Shown here in pieces: positions 36,701-51,700 of a stretch of 64,000 bases of DNA. Below the pieces are notes generated by a model. The model did not search any database, was not told the DNA's origin, and was given only the letters and a program-made list of their open reading frames with translations. Source of the DNA: Tretioscincus oriximinensis (lineage: Eukaryota > Chordata > Lepidosauria > Squamata > Gymnophthalmidae). Position numbers and translations under genes: made by a program. Where the stretch lies: NCBI GenBank assembly GCA_022410635.1, contig JAJVDF010000193.1, forward strand, positions 372,646 through 436,645, in the 5' to 3' direction. Numbering within the stretch: the stretch's first letter is position 1; each line of letters opens with the position of its first letter.

Positions 36701-39700
36701 GGACAATAGCAACTACCTAGCCAATTGTGGGCTGATGATCTGGCCTGCCAAATAGTCTCTGAATTGCAGAGAAGGTTCTGCCTTTTTGGCAACATTTGGT
36801 CATTGATAAAAAGGTATTTTAAAGCCCATTTTTACCTTGCTGACTGTAACTACACATCTTTCATGAATATAGATACCATAATTCGGGAGTTCCAAACCAG
36901 AACACAATTTACAATGTGGCTTTCCTGCCTAACCTTGCCATCCTCCCTGAGCCAGCTCCCATTGAGTTGCCACCCCCCTCGCAAAAATCACAGTTTTTTG
37001 GCTTTGGGGGCAAATATCACCAAAAAAAGATTGATTACCTGTGCTATCTGTGGCATATAGCAACTAATACTTTGCACATCCTCAGAAAATCTGAGGAAGA
37101 ATCACATGCGTCCTTAAGGGCACCAAGTGATTGCTGTGCAGATTCACAATCAGTTATCCTTAGAGAAGCATTCACTGTACTTTTAGAATTAACTACTGTA
37201 GATATGCTTCCGACAAAGGCTCAGTTTCTCTACCATTTCTTTGTACTATGCTGTCTGAATCCTTTTTGTCAAGTGAGACTTTCATCAAAGAGCACAGCAA
37301 TATGTCTGAGTTCCATGATCTCTTCCTATTTTCTCTGAGAAGATCCCAGGTGGAAAGAGTGATCTGAGGGGCAAAAATTCTTGGTTCCTTTTACGTACAG
37401 TTGTAGTAGACATATAACCAGAATGACAACAGAACAAGCAATGTTAGAATGAATAAAAGCAACAAAGAAAGGCCTTGCCTTGCCTGACTGGCAACTGAAG
37501 AATCATAATAGAAAGCAAATGTATAATCTTCTTTAAATGGATAAAGCTTTTTTCTTGAAATTTAATTTTTCAGTTGTATCAATCTCTAGCTTCACATAGG
37601 GTGTCACACAAACCCAGAGTAAAACATGATTATAAGAGTCTAAAGCACTCCTTAGTTTCAAAACAATAAGGGCAATTTTAAATATTAAGAACTTAGATTG
37701 TTTTTTCTAGAAAATAATCCAACAAGCAAAGAAGTTAATGATGCAACAGACTTTGCAGGGAGTTGNAGAACACTGCTAGACAAACTAAAACAACAGTATT
37801 TCTGTAAGCCTAGATTTACAACTTCCATATGGCTTTGCTATTAGATGACAGCCAGGTTGTAAAGTATCTCAATTTATATGCACTATGCTGCCCAACCTCT
37901 GAGGTCAGAGAACAATCCTTCAGTATACTAGAACTCCTCTTGCTCCAAGAGTCATTTTCCCCTTGTAATTCTAAAGTGAGTGAAATGTATGGAATGGTGT
38001 AGAATGTAATGGAATTAATTTCCTTGTTTGTAGTATGAGTTGTGTGCTGCAATTAATGACTGATTCATTTCTTGAGTGCGTGCAGAATGCTGCGTGAATT
38101 TTTGTGTGCACCCAACCTAGTTGTGCATATTCTTGTTTCCACACATCTTCACCTTTTCTGAATCATAAAAGTAGGAAAAAATCTTTTTACCATTTCTGCT
38201 ATTTTGCCATTGAGCTGTCTGAAAGAGGCTGTGGGCATTTTCCTTGGCATTTGCGTCCTTGGGTATTGCAGACTGTGGGAAATCCTTGTTTGGACGGGAG
38301 AGCTGAGATGTGACATCATATCTGAAATCTCTGCATTTGAATATTGCAGTCTGTGATATGGGGCGCAAGGAGTGACCTATGGACATGTTTCCTAGCATCT
38401 GCACATTTTGATGTCACTTCCACAACAGATCCTTTCTGCAGTGATTCCTTGGTCTTTTCAGCACAGGTCACTTTGTTGATTTGCATTGATAAGGCCCCAT
38501 TCAGGTCAATGTAACTGTCAGATGCATGGGTCCAACAAATACAAATCAGTATAATCTTTGGGTTTTAATTACAGTTAGCCTAAACCCTGGCTAACAGGGA
38601 ATTCCTCAGCTTGGTTTCTTTTCTGTTTATGTACCATTTTTTTGAAGGTATAAATATATCTAGCAAATTATATATAGGTACATTAGCACAATTTGTTTAT
38701 TTTTTAATTATAAAATGCCAAGAGGAAAAAAGAACTGTTACCCTCGTTGATGTGTGCTCCAAAACATTTGGTGCAGTTGTTGGACGAATCCGTCGACCTC
38801 TTGATGTCCCGCTTTTTGCTGTGTTCATATTCTTCTCACTCTTGGGTAGTGATGGTGGAATAGGTATCACATAATTGTTAATCATGGGAAGTCGATATGG
38901 GGATATTCCAGTGGAATAATCCATTGTTTGAAATGACCTTTGTGCTCCTTTCTCTCCCTGAAAGGTTTAAATAGCTATAAGGAATGCTCTAGATTATTTT
39001 ATATATATATATATTTTAGATAAGAATTTTTAAATTACTACACTTTAATGAGCTTGACATATATTCACTTCTAGACCACATTCTCACCTAACATGTATTT
39101 TTAATTACAGTACCCTGAGAAGAGACAATATGAAAACTGAAAGATGTTTTGTCCCTACCAAATGCCCTGNGCCTCATAATAGTTTAGATTTCAATTTGCT
39201 GAAAATCGGTTTTTTGCATAAACATAACTTTATTACAGTCAATGAACTGAAAATATAATTTAGGCAAACTGGAACATTAACTCATAGAAACATAGATTTG
39301 GAAGGGACTTCCAAGGTCATCAGGTCCAACCCCCTGCTCAATTTAGGATTTATTAAACCATCCCAGACAGATGACAGTCCAGCCTCTGTTTGAAGACTTC
39401 CAGCAAAGGCGAACTCACCACCTTGGGTAAAATAGAGTTTAGGAAATTAATTATGTATGTGTGTGTGTTCACATGTGGGTTTGCCTGCACATGCATACAT
39501 GCCTAAAAACATAGTGGTTTTTTGCTGCCCTACTTCCCCTAATTCACGGTCCCAGGTTGCTGTTTCATATTCTTATGTCATCATTAACTATCTGTCATTT
39601 GCAATCAAGGCGTTATATTCTGTGCTAAAAATGACTAATAACACCTGGTAAATGATAATGGCTAAAGCTAGATCCTAGTTGGAACTACATTGCTGAAAAG

Positions 39701-42700
39701 GAACCTAAACCTTCTTTATTTTTGTTATTTGTTTTAGCACTGCATGGATGAGTGGCCACCACAATTCTATAATCCTGCACATACATTCTTGACCCTAACT
39801 TTTGCTTGTCTTGTTTTCCCTTTAAACCTATCCTTCTCCAATTAGTCTCCAAGTGCTACTAACTCCCTTGCTGGACTTTCTGAACGAAGACTAACACAGC
39901 CATTTCTCTGAANTTTTTTTCCTTTAAATAGTACTGGATGGCTAACCTAGCTACATCCAAACTTCCTAGAAATGTAATGAAATGATACAAATTATGTTAT
40001 CTATTCCTGCATCAGTCATTCTGGAGTTTAAAAGTACTGTTGCTATCAGACCACTACAATGCAACAAGCTTGTTATTGTTTACCAATACAGAAAGGAGCC
40101 TATTTTACCAAAGGCCTTCCCTAACCTGGATGCTAATCCATATAGTTTTCAGAGATTGAAAACATTCATTCGACTACATCGCTAACAGAAAAAAGCTTGG
40201 ATATTCTGGAGTGAAGCAGTCCAAATGGTGCTTTATTGCAGAAGATTCAAATATATAGTGGAATAACCAAGTTGATGTCTGGATGCAGCCAATGATCAGT
40301 ACAACCTGAGATTCCACATTCATAATCTTNAAATGTCTGCCATCACAGGGCATTCATAAAGGTTGAAGACACTTTCTCATTTCTATGAACTATTTGGTAC
40401 AAAATACAAACAAGAACCAATTCAGATTGTGGGCACAGGTATTTCAGATGCTCAATAAACAATAAAGGTTTTGTAAACATAGGAACAAAGAATGACCCAG
40501 GAGTCAACAATGGGCCCAAGGGAAGACTGCTTCAAAGATAAACTGAGGTGAGATCTGTACAGAACCTTAAAGTCACCCTGGAAATACATTGAAGATTCAA
40601 AAACTGCACAACCTAGTGGTGCTCATAGAATGTAACATCTATTAGACTGCTGAAATGCTAATTACAGAACGTGCTGTCTGAACCTCCTTGTACAGTGTAC
40701 TTTTTATTGATAAATAAGGAAATGTGGCTGACTTCTATGGCCAGTTCCTGTGCTCTCTGGAAGGTTCTAGCTGGAAAAGCTCAACTTGGAACAAATGTTT
40801 CTCAGTTCAGTGTTTTCTTTGCCCAGAGAAGCAACAAATGTGTGAACAATGCACAACTGGCACTACAAATGACACTGTAGCAACAAGAACAACAGAAGTT
40901 ATTATTGTTGAGTGTGCAGGTTTCATTTATGTGTCAAACCTGTCTGAAAAAAGTTATTTTGAAAATAGATGTGGCGGCATGCAAACAATTAAATTTGGAA
41001 TGGAGACAACATTCTTGTCTTAAAAGAGGAAAGAACATTAGGCCAGAAAGCAAATTTAAGCATCTTTCCGCAGGTTGTTGCATTGTAAGAACCATCTGGA
41101 TTACAAGTGGCTCATCATAGTTTAGGGCAATTTCATCAGGCACAGTGTGGGGATTTAACCTCAAATATTTCTAGGTTGTAGCCTGATGCTCTACCCATTA
41201 CACGATATCCCACAAGTGGTGTTTTGATAAATGGACACTTTGAGGAGTGCCATTTAAAGGCTACTTATTTTAAATGGTACCTTGCAAGTGTTCATAGGCA
41301 CAACTGCAGAAAAACCTTTTTCCATGTAGATATAAGTAAATAAATAAAGCTTAGGAATATTTTTTCTGAAATCTTTCCTATTAAGATACCAATGTCTAAA
41401 TTTTGCAAGTCTGAATGTATCCTTAAGACACAGAATTAAAGCATAGAAACCAGAAAGACTATTGAACAAGATTTAGGTGGCCAGAGATTTGAGTTTCATT
41501 ATATTGAATGGTTCCTTGTTCTTTCCCCAAGCACCAAAATCAGAAAAAATGTTTAGAAAGGATTCCTGGTGGTTTTCTTTATCTGGCTAATTAATAGTTT
41601 GCATACCTAACTTGTTTGGCACAGAATTTGGTCTTAGTATAAATATGCTACGGCATAAGAAGCCTTTGTGATTGGGGAAGCGTAACAGTAGGAAAAGGAG
41701 GCTCAGGACATATGCCAAATCAAAGCAGGGTACCCCAACAGGGTATGTGGTGCCTGCTTCAATTCTGTAAACAACAACTTGGAAAACAATATTTTCACAC
41801 TCAAGTACCCGTGCTTCACATTTCTGTCACATTCCTAATGATTATCTTCTATCAGCAAAATTGAAGAAAGGGGGAAAGGAGCTTCAAAATATTACATGCG
41901 AGTCCATTTAAAAAATTATTATTTAATACCTAGTTGTTTAAGTATGATAAGGTCGCCTCTGCATTGTGGAGTACACCAAACATCCCCCAAGTGCTTTGGA
42001 CCCATTCTAGAACTGTGCATAAGGGCAAGTAGAGAATTAACTGCAGCACTGAGTTCCTGGTTAAAACACATCTCTTCCCTCCAGCTTTCAGTCTCAGACC
42101 CTTTCAGTCCTGACATTATTTTGGGATATATCTTGGAATAGGGAGACTGTATGTTGCTGTAGACTATGCTAGGCCTCAAACTGAGCCAGTTAGGTGTTGT
42201 GGTTAGAGTGTGCAACTCGCATCTGTTAGTCTCCCGGTTTGATTCCCCACTCCTCCATGAAAGCCAGCAGGGTGACCTTGGGCCAAACACAGTTCTTTAG
42301 AACTCTCTCAGTTCCACCGACTTCACAGGGTGTCCGTTGTTGAGAAAGGAACAAAAGCTATGTGCGCCACCCTATGGTTGGCTACCCTGAGACTTTCAGG
42401 TATAGGGCGGGATATAAGTACAAATAAATAAATAAAATGAATNAATTAATTAAATAAATAAATAAACTGGTAGNACTGGTAGTTTCTCTGAAAGTACTCC
42501 TGACAGAAAAAGAGGGAGATTATATCATTTTATATTTTAAATATTAGTGTTATTGTAACTTTGATCAAAGTTCATAGTTTTCATTAACATTGGACTTTTC
42601 AGCATACTCATTAGCCATCACACAGTTTGATTTAGAGAAATATTATTTCTAGACAACAATAGAAATTGTTCCCAAAACATGTCAGTTATGTATGAATAAG

Positions 42701-45700
42701 CTGAACAAAGTTCTGGTTCTTATTTTCTACCACAGTACATATGTGAAAGAGCCGTCTCACCCCACTGGCAAACTGATGTTCTTTTTCATGAGCAAGAAAC
42801 TTTTGCCTGTAACTTGAAGTAGCCTTTGGTAAAGGTTCTGTTGGGGCATTACTGTAAAGCGGCTGGAGGCGGACTGGATGCTGTATGTTTCCTGGTGCCG
42901 TGTTTGGTCGAGGATAGGAAGCCTGGACAATTTTAAAGGAGTGAAGCAATCAAAAGCAGCAGTCATACCATATATGTTTTGGAATACTAAAGTTACTTCT
43001 TGTATGCCTTGTATGAAATACTAAAGATACTTCTTGTATTCAATTTTTCCAGAATATGTAGGCTGAGACACAACATGTAGACATTTTATGTTTATTAAAT
43101 AAATTGATCAAACAATTGGATGAATCAAACAAAATGTGTTGCTTGCCCTGCTGTCAACATTACTCAGTCATATATGGCTATGCACAAAGTACCTTTTAAA
43201 GGAAAAAGAAAAGATGGTACTGATAGGAAATACGGGTTGTTGCTGCAAGGCATGGGCTATCTCATACAATATTATTTTGATTTCAGCAACCCAATTTTTC
43301 TGAGCTGCTCTAAGGGCTGACTGTATTCTAGACAGTTTATNATCTAGCATTGGAGATCAAGAATAAAAAAATTCAAATCCTGAAGTTGCTAACTGGGGGC
43401 ATTTTGGCTGCATGCATAGAAGCAGTGGATTGCCAGTGCTACTTCGAGATGTCTGGCAAAAGGATGCTAGAAGTGGTATACTGAATCATAAATCATGTGT
43501 GATCTGCACATGGCTGTGATCCAGTAGATCATCTAGAATATCTCAAGCATTACTTATAAAGAACTCCATGCGTAGAGTAGCCTCTGTTGCTGTGGACAAA
43601 ACAAAAACAGATTACGGNAAGGTGTCTGACCTCTTGATTAGAAATGTGTAAAATCTATTTCACATTCATAAATTCATCCAACAGTCTGTGTTTGAATGAA
43701 TTCACACTGAATCAAACATCTCATTATTCATATATTCTGTATTCAAATGAACTGAAACAGTCTTGACTGATACTCAAAGGGCCTCAAAAAGTCCAAAAAG
43801 GACCTTTTTTAATGAAAAAACTATGTGTTCTTGGTTGTGAATGCATTTGAATGCAAACACAAATACTCAGTTATTGAACAGTATTTTTGCTATTAAACTG
43901 GACTATCTGCTGTATGGTTTGACAGCAAACTGAGCATGAAAATTCTGACTGTTTTATAATGCAGACAACACATTCTAGTGGTTCCACTGACTCAGCCAAA
44001 CCTAGTATATATACTTTAATTTTAGCAAATAAAAAATCCCATATCCAGATCTCCATTTATTCTCAAAAATTCATGGAGCAACCTTAGGGCAAAGGAACTC
44101 TTTGAATAAAGTAAAAGATGAAGGTTCACTTTGGGGCATACAGTAGTAAAAAAAACCCACATTGGTAAAAAAAAAAAATCCAGAAAGCTAAACTGAGGAA
44201 AGTGAATTAAAAGAGTCTCTGGAATTACAGAACTTCATTATGTATTGTACTCACCAAGTGACCTGATTTGTCACTTAATTTGCGGCGTCCAAAACGATTT
44301 TTGGGAGCAGTAGGTGGATGTGGGGAAAAATGCCCTGTATCTTCTGCTGCTCTTCTTGATCTATCGACCTAAACAGAGAGGGAATTGAGATAAAATATCC
44401 AGAATTAGTCCAAGGCAGGGGTGGGCAATTAATTTTTCCCAAGGGGCCTCATGAGAAATTGGGGTGGTTTTAGAGGGCCGGATTAATATAGTTAACTCAG
44501 TTCTACCCAATACTGTATATAACTCTGAGCTAAGAGGGGCGGGCCGGTCAGAGACAGTAGGAGGGCCGCATGTGACCCTCGGGCCGCCCCTTGCCCAGGT
44601 CTGGTCCAAGGTGAAGAACTTCAGAATAGTAATATTCCATTTTGAGAGCACATATCTCGTTGTTTCAAACTAAATTGAGCAGTTACTCTCTCTCTGCTCT
44701 CAAAGAAGACTGAAAAACGATTATGAAAAAAAGAAACCAAGATCTCAAGCCAAACCATACTTGGAAAATGTCTGTCTGAATGGTAAAGAAACACCAATAA
44801 TGACTCCCCANTCAAAGCAATCTGAAGGAGAAGATATTGAAACAAAGACTAAAACTGAACAGAATCCAAAAGAGAAGGAGAAGGTGCTTTAAGCCTTAAT
44901 AAATAAATAAAATCACTTTTAAGGCAAATGTATTCCCTGATCTTTCAAATGGAGAGGAGGAAATTCCCTATTTGATGGACAGAGCTGGCTTGCTCCCTTC
45001 CTTCACTTCACTGGATTTAATTTTACATCCATTCATGCAGGGAATGAAGAAGCTCTTCTTCCTTCAGAATCAACTCTAACAGTACGTCTCATCCTGTGAA
45101 AGGAAAGCTAGCTACCCACTCATGAAATGACAGTGAGGGGCAGACTTGACAGTTATCTTCAAATGAAAGTGTTTTGATTTGAAAAAAGTGACACCAATAG
45201 CACTACTAGGCCCTTTGAGCATCAATGGTAGCATAGTAGAGACATTGTTGTGGATGTGAAAAAATATTATTTGAAGAGTTTTCTAAGCATACATTCTGCT
45301 GCTACACCATTTTTAAGGTGATTGAAGCAACTAAGAAAAAAGCATGACATCTGGGCAGATTCTATACTTTTCCTCTGTAATGTATGTGCAACTAAAGGCA
45401 CCGTGCAGATAAAATACTGTGCTCTCAGTGCACATTCAGGATATCATAATGGCGCATATGGACTGCATTGCAGAAGTGCTTCTGTTGTTGCTTAGCATTT
45501 GAACAATAAGCAAATCATGTTTAAATTAATGTTCAGTGGTATCTGTTATTTCATGATCCTTTTTGCACTTAATAGTAATTTGGTATAATGCTAGACCCCT
45601 TCTGGGTCTCTTACTTCCATACCTGGAGCAGAACAGAGAGGCCCTGCAACCTACTACTAATACATGTCATGTGTATTGGACAAAGTTTGGACTAAGCTAG

Positions 45701-48700
45701 ACAGACCAAAATGGCTGCCTAGCTTACAATATTAATAATTTTTTTTAAAGCTTCAATAGTGGTCCAGAAGTTGCTAAACTGGAATGCAGAAGGGTTCACA
45801 TTATGGCTTATCAAGGACCCATTTCTGTGGCACACTAAACTTATTCAAGGTTCCATCGACTCGGCTGTAGATTTGAGGGTACAATGTTAGCCTCTTGTTT
45901 TNTTGGTTCTGTTTCAGTTTTTGTTGTAAAGTGCTTCACAGTCTTAAGAAAAGAAGCATGATCCTATTTTAATTAAAATAATGACTAAAAATATGGTGCA
46001 TATCTATGTGGGTATAAACAGAATGGAAAACTACATAGAAGAGAGAAAACACAGAATATGTTAGTGTCATGACTAGACTATATACATAAAACGTTTTAGA
46101 AGAAATTCCATGCAAATTTGGAATTGAAAAATATTCACCTTAATTCTTTGAACACGTTCCTTCCGGGCAGAGTTTTCAAATTTTCGCTTTATCTCAACTT
46201 GATGATGACGCTAATTGGGTTTACATAAAACAAATAAAAGGAAAAGCACATTCACATTATCAATGGAAGCCATGATAAGTCCCTGTTGTATTTCTACCAA
46301 TTAGGTTCTGTTCATTGAAAGGTGGAGTGCCAGTCTGATTAGTCCAGTATGAATCCAAAGCCATGTTTCCACATATTATTGGAGGGTACTACTGCAGCAT
46401 AAAACAGTATCTGCTGATACTGAGTCTTTATTTAAGGTAGCAGGTTCAGCATCATAATTGTAATATTCCATTTCTATGTACAATTAGGCAAAGTTATTTA
46501 TTTATTTACATTTCTATACTGCCCATTACTAGACTCAAAGGTCTCAGGGTGGTGGTGGCCCTAGTGCAGAGCACAACTAAGCAACTTGAATGGAAGTGCT
46601 TCCATTCAGCACTTAAAAGACATGTCCACACTTGAAAATAAAGACAAAGTAGGTGTCTTTTCGATAGTGATCACAGGCACCTGTTTTATGTGTATTTTTG
46701 AAGCTGCCTTGCCAGGTAAATGGAAACGTGGGCCAAGAAACCCCTCTTGGTATTGCTACCAAATCATGAATTGATCTATAAGTATGGAGCACTCACAAGA
46801 TATTCTCCCACACAGTGACAAGTGCATGCACATATGACAATAAATGACAAAGCTTTCAATAATCAATAAATTCTACAAATTATACCTCTTGTATACATGT
46901 GTGCATGAATACANACATGCATACTGTATGTACAAAAGAAAAAAGAACAAAGATAATGCTATTGAAAAGGGGGGATTCAATGTTCCATTTTTATTTTACT
47001 AGATGACAAAGCTGTATCTGAACACAACAACACTTCACTTTCAAGCCCAAGCCTAAGGCATCAAGNCTAACAGAAGCAGAATTGTGACATTTCATCTAGT
47101 AGCTTTTCAGAAGATGAAAAGGAAAATGTCTTCTTGCAGTTTCAAAGATAAGGAACATATGCTAAGCATCACAGGAAACAACTTCTTCTTTGACAGTATT
47201 TTTTTTCTCCTCCAGGGTTGGTCATAGGGGACTCCCCCCAAAAAAATTCTAATGTTTTGTCAATGAAGTTTAATTAAAAGGACAGGATTTCACACAATTT
47301 CATAAATTGCATGTGAAAATGGAGGCAATCAATCCATAGCTGGCTTAGAACAGCAGATATTATCTTATTCCATATAATATCCTAGAAAAGGGTCCTGCCA
47401 TCTACCTGTTAGTACAGACTATGGAACACTTCAGGAAGGACTTCCCATAGTCTCAACTGCATGAAGCTTGCAGTTCCTTATTCTAGGATATAAACTAAAA
47501 CAAGGTCTAGAACATGTAGTCAATGCCAAGTAAATAATTAAAATAACACATTATTTAAAAAAAATAAAAACTGGTGAAATAAGAGATAAACATCCACCAT
47601 ACTAGGAATGCTGTGTTAGATAAAACATAAAATAGAATGTGCTTTATGGACAGTTGAAAAGAGAATATTCCAAATTATGGGTTCTACTGGGGTCGGATTT
47701 AGGCTGCATTTTGCCGTGGGCTGTAATTTACTTACTTATTTACTTATTTCATTACTTTTATTTATTTTACTCCCTCTCTTTCCTCTTCACTAGCTATATT
47801 TTTGTATACCTATAGTTATATAATGTAGCTATAATGTATTTAGCTATATTTTGCCTAAATACAGTCCTGGGTTCCACCAATTAGAACAGGCATGCTGGAA
47901 TCTTGTTATTAAAGACAAAGATGCACCACTATATGGTTTCAGTTACACTGCTCATGCAACTGGAGCATAGCTAGCAGCAGGGAACTCTTAGTTCCAACCA
48001 GGAAGCTCTCCAATTACTTCTCCATCTTTGGTTTCATTCATGTCCACGAATATTGAGTGGTTAATGATAGATTTTCTCTATCATCTGACATTGTCAGACT
48101 TGAAATGCTAGTTACCAGTGTCAAGTAGAGAAGAGAACACAACATTGTCCTTTTCAGGTACTGGTACTGATGGGGCTAGTTTATATGGAAAAGCAAAAGT
48201 ACCTTAAAGATTCTGATCTCCTCCATACTGTGTAATGTTATGTCAATAATTCTTTGTTAGGATAGTAAAGAAAATAAAATCAGTTGTCCTGTTTCCAGAG
48301 TTGAAAAGGCAATGATTCAATGAATAACCTAATAATTCCACATGCAAGAGATATAAAGATTATTCTTGCCCCTCCAAACTGGTTGTAGTTAAACATAGCA
48401 TAATTGTTTACTTTTCAACAAAAAATAATCACTCATTTGACCATTTCAAATAATCATATTTTGAATAGATTCTAATTAACATTTAGGACTTGGGACTGTT
48501 ATGATGATGCTTTTTCCAAGCCTCTGTACAAAACATATATTATGATTAAAAGTATTTAAAGGTGACAAGGATGACAGAACTGTTTCGTCAAAAGACACNG
48601 ATCACAGCATCCCTCTGTCACTTTAAATTTGTATGAGTTTCTTGAGTTTCATTACTCTTACTATCAAGTCTAGACCACTATCAAGTGCTTCAGAAAAACT

Positions 48701-51700
48701 GGACTACTGCATAGTACATGTCAGCCTTTCATATGGGACACTCAATATTCAATTGCAAAAGCAAAAAAGTGCAAACCATAGAGATTACTATCACAAAACA
48801 ACTCATTTTCTTGTCTTCATTCCCAGGTCCCACCTCGCCCTTTGTTTTATAGAAATCCCTTCTAAATAAGCACTGAATTTTCCCTTCTATATTTCACTCA
48901 ACACTATTCATTGTTTTTAACTACAGAAAACATTTTCCTTCCACCTGGCATCTCCCAGAAAAAGCAAATAAGAATAAGAAAAATAAATTTCTGCTGTACT
49001 TCAGACCAAGTTAATCCACTGCTGGGAATTTCAATGTCGCTAAGTTCAGAAGATGGATAAAACGAAACAACAGTCCACATCAAAACTCGCTTGGTAAATT
49101 CCGTTGGTATGCCATTCAGAACCATTGTGTTAGATAATCCATAAGGCCTCTTCAGAGTTCTTGGTTGTACAAGGCGTTTCTGCTCTTATGTTTGCGTGGA
49201 AAGGGGAGGAAAGATGATTACCCACTGCTAAATAATCTCCATGTTTGTATGTGACTGAGCCAACTCCTTTAGAGTTCCATGGTTCTAAGGCAGTTGGTTT
49301 CAACTGTTGCTTTGTGATTTAAGGAAAAGAGTGCACAGAAAACTTAAGACAAGTCAAAGAGCAGTCTGCCATAAAAGCTGAGACTTTGGTAGGAATCATT
49401 ATTGAATGAGAGCTGAATTTAATAACGAGGAATCTCCTCTAAGAGTCTATTCTTAACATATTACTTTCAGGCTACCTTTGTCGATGTGAAAGAAATTAGG
49501 CATACATACTATCAAGCTGGTCTAGAACAAAGAATGATGCCTACCTCCAGCCAAGCCTCCACCTTCTGTGTGAATGAGATAGGCTCTGATCCTGCTTGTT
49601 CTTGCTCACTTCTTACATCTATGCTTCTTTTTGTTCTTACTGATTTTCCTTGTCCTTTGGTGGTCATACGAGTATAAACGAGTATTTATCTGATGGGCTA
49701 CGACAGCTTCTTCGGTACTGTGATGGAACATGACCTCCTACTGCCTTGCCCTAAAGAGATGATGGTGTGGAATCTGGTAGCCATAGGGACCCTTACATTC
49801 TGAGATGCAGCCACTGGACCAGTTCTGGCCAATAGCACATTATTCTTTATTTTTTCCTTTTCTGTCTCCCTTATTATTATAAAAACNTATTATTTATCAT
49901 AACTATTTTAAAGGTCTGTACACTTAGAAATTATCTTGTAAATTACCTCACATTGTTAACCATTATAAAATGATATGTCGCATGAATCACCAACGGAAAA
50001 TTAAAAATACACCACTTGTGAGTTTCTTTCTGTTTGCTGGATTTCATATTCCTGAAGTCCAGATCAGGTAAAAACATCTAGAGGACCACAGGCTAAAAAT
50101 AAGAAACACCTTATGCTGCTATCAGGATGAATACTTTTATATATATGTTTTTCCATGATGGTTATAAAATTATGCCTAAAATTATAAATATAGTAGGTTT
50201 TTTCATCTATTGTATTGTTATATTAAACATATTCTAAAATAAAAGATCATAATTTTAAAGACATTTACATTCCAATAAATTATCTTAATAGTCCTAAACA
50301 GCAGTCTAGAAAAAAAGAACAATAATATAGCCATACTTCCATATCAAGAACTTTGTAGAAAATGGCCTGTGCTAAACATTCACGTATATGCTTCTGATGA
50401 TCCTTCTTCATTGAATTCAGTCGATATTCTTTCTCAGAGATAATTCTCCCAGTTCTTGAAATCTATCATAAAATATGCACAATGTTTAAGTATAGCAGTT
50501 GGTAAATGGTTAATGAGTATATACTATTTTGCCAAAAATATGAGTGAATATGTTTGACAATATTGTTTCTTCTCGTAGCAAAACCTCACAGTTTTTTTAA
50601 ACACTAAATACAGTTTGACTTCATTAGTATTTGGATTGACAAATAATAGAAAATTCCAAGGCTACAACTAAGGAACAGTGCAAGAAAAAAATCCTAGAAA
50701 AGGGTTTAAAAAAGTTTAATTTAGCTATCTCTTCTAGTTCTTAGGATTCTCATAATTCCTATTTAATTATCATTTAAAATTGCATTAAAAAGACTTTAAT
50801 AGTAGTGGTAGTAGTACAGATAGACCCAACATTACTAACCCAGACCAAATTTTTGATCCCAAAGCCGGAACTAAATGAAGTAATATATACTGCACAAAAC
50901 AATTAAGGGAACACGTTAATATAACAGTGNAACACTAAGTGTTCCCTTTATTGTTTTGAGCAGTATGTTTTGGAACACTCAACTTTAGGAGAATGCCTAA
51001 AGCTAAGTACATGTAAAGATATTAAGTAGCAGGAATACGTAACCAATAGTAATATTCTGTTTTTAAAAATCATTAAAGTTCTACTAGAATTGAATTAAAT
51101 AAAACTGAATACATTTTAAATGTTTTTAAATTAGTATACTTCTTGCCCAAGCCTTAGCTAGAAGTCACTTAATTTTTAAAGCATTTGGGTATAGATGATA
51201 GAACCAAGAGGCTGGAACTTCTTCCTTATGTAATCAAGCGGGGGTGTCTTCTGCCTTGAAAAATAACAAGAGGTGACCTGATACTAAACCATAGGTGGAA
51301 AATATGGATACTGTTCAGACACACTCCTTTTTTCTGTTGCATGACATTAAAACTATCTCCTGGGGAAGAGAAGAACAAGGGGAAGTTTTTTTCAACCCAA
51401 GAGTTATTGGTCTTTGGAATTTACTGTCAGAGGAGGTGGCGACAGTTACTATGCTGGACAGCTTTAAGAAACTATTAAACAAATTGATGGAGCCCAAGTG
51501 TATCAACGTATTATTTTTATCAACAAGTGTACCAACTGTATCAGTGTATTAATTGATACCCAGGTTGATGAGATCAGCATTCCTCTATATGTCATTTGCA
51601 GGGAGCCAAAAAATGGAACAAGTGACTATGGAAAAGAAATTCTTTTCACCAACTGCTTTTCCACATCTATTAAAGCTACAAAACTTTAGTTCCTTTTTGA

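Larger units (their letters stand above)
38958..42760 (-). other. ERICH3: ERICH3 intron 6
   Basis: Holds a TA microsatellite (39000-39015), a CR1 3' fragment (39283-39440), a repeat fragment (39838-39912), a core of the small MITE family (about 42118-42176) and a Sauria SINE (42183-42419) with its AAAT tract. 39920-42110 shows nothing I recognise. Confidence 0.8.

Noticed and set aside
36725..37338. Two overlapping plus-strand frames of 111 and 140 codons
   Set aside because: No recognisable domain, overlapping in different frames, within an ERICH3 intron and without splice or homology support.
38104..38404. Opposing open frames of 69 and 95 codons next to exon 7
   Set aside because: Intronic, no similarity, mutually overlapping on opposite strands.
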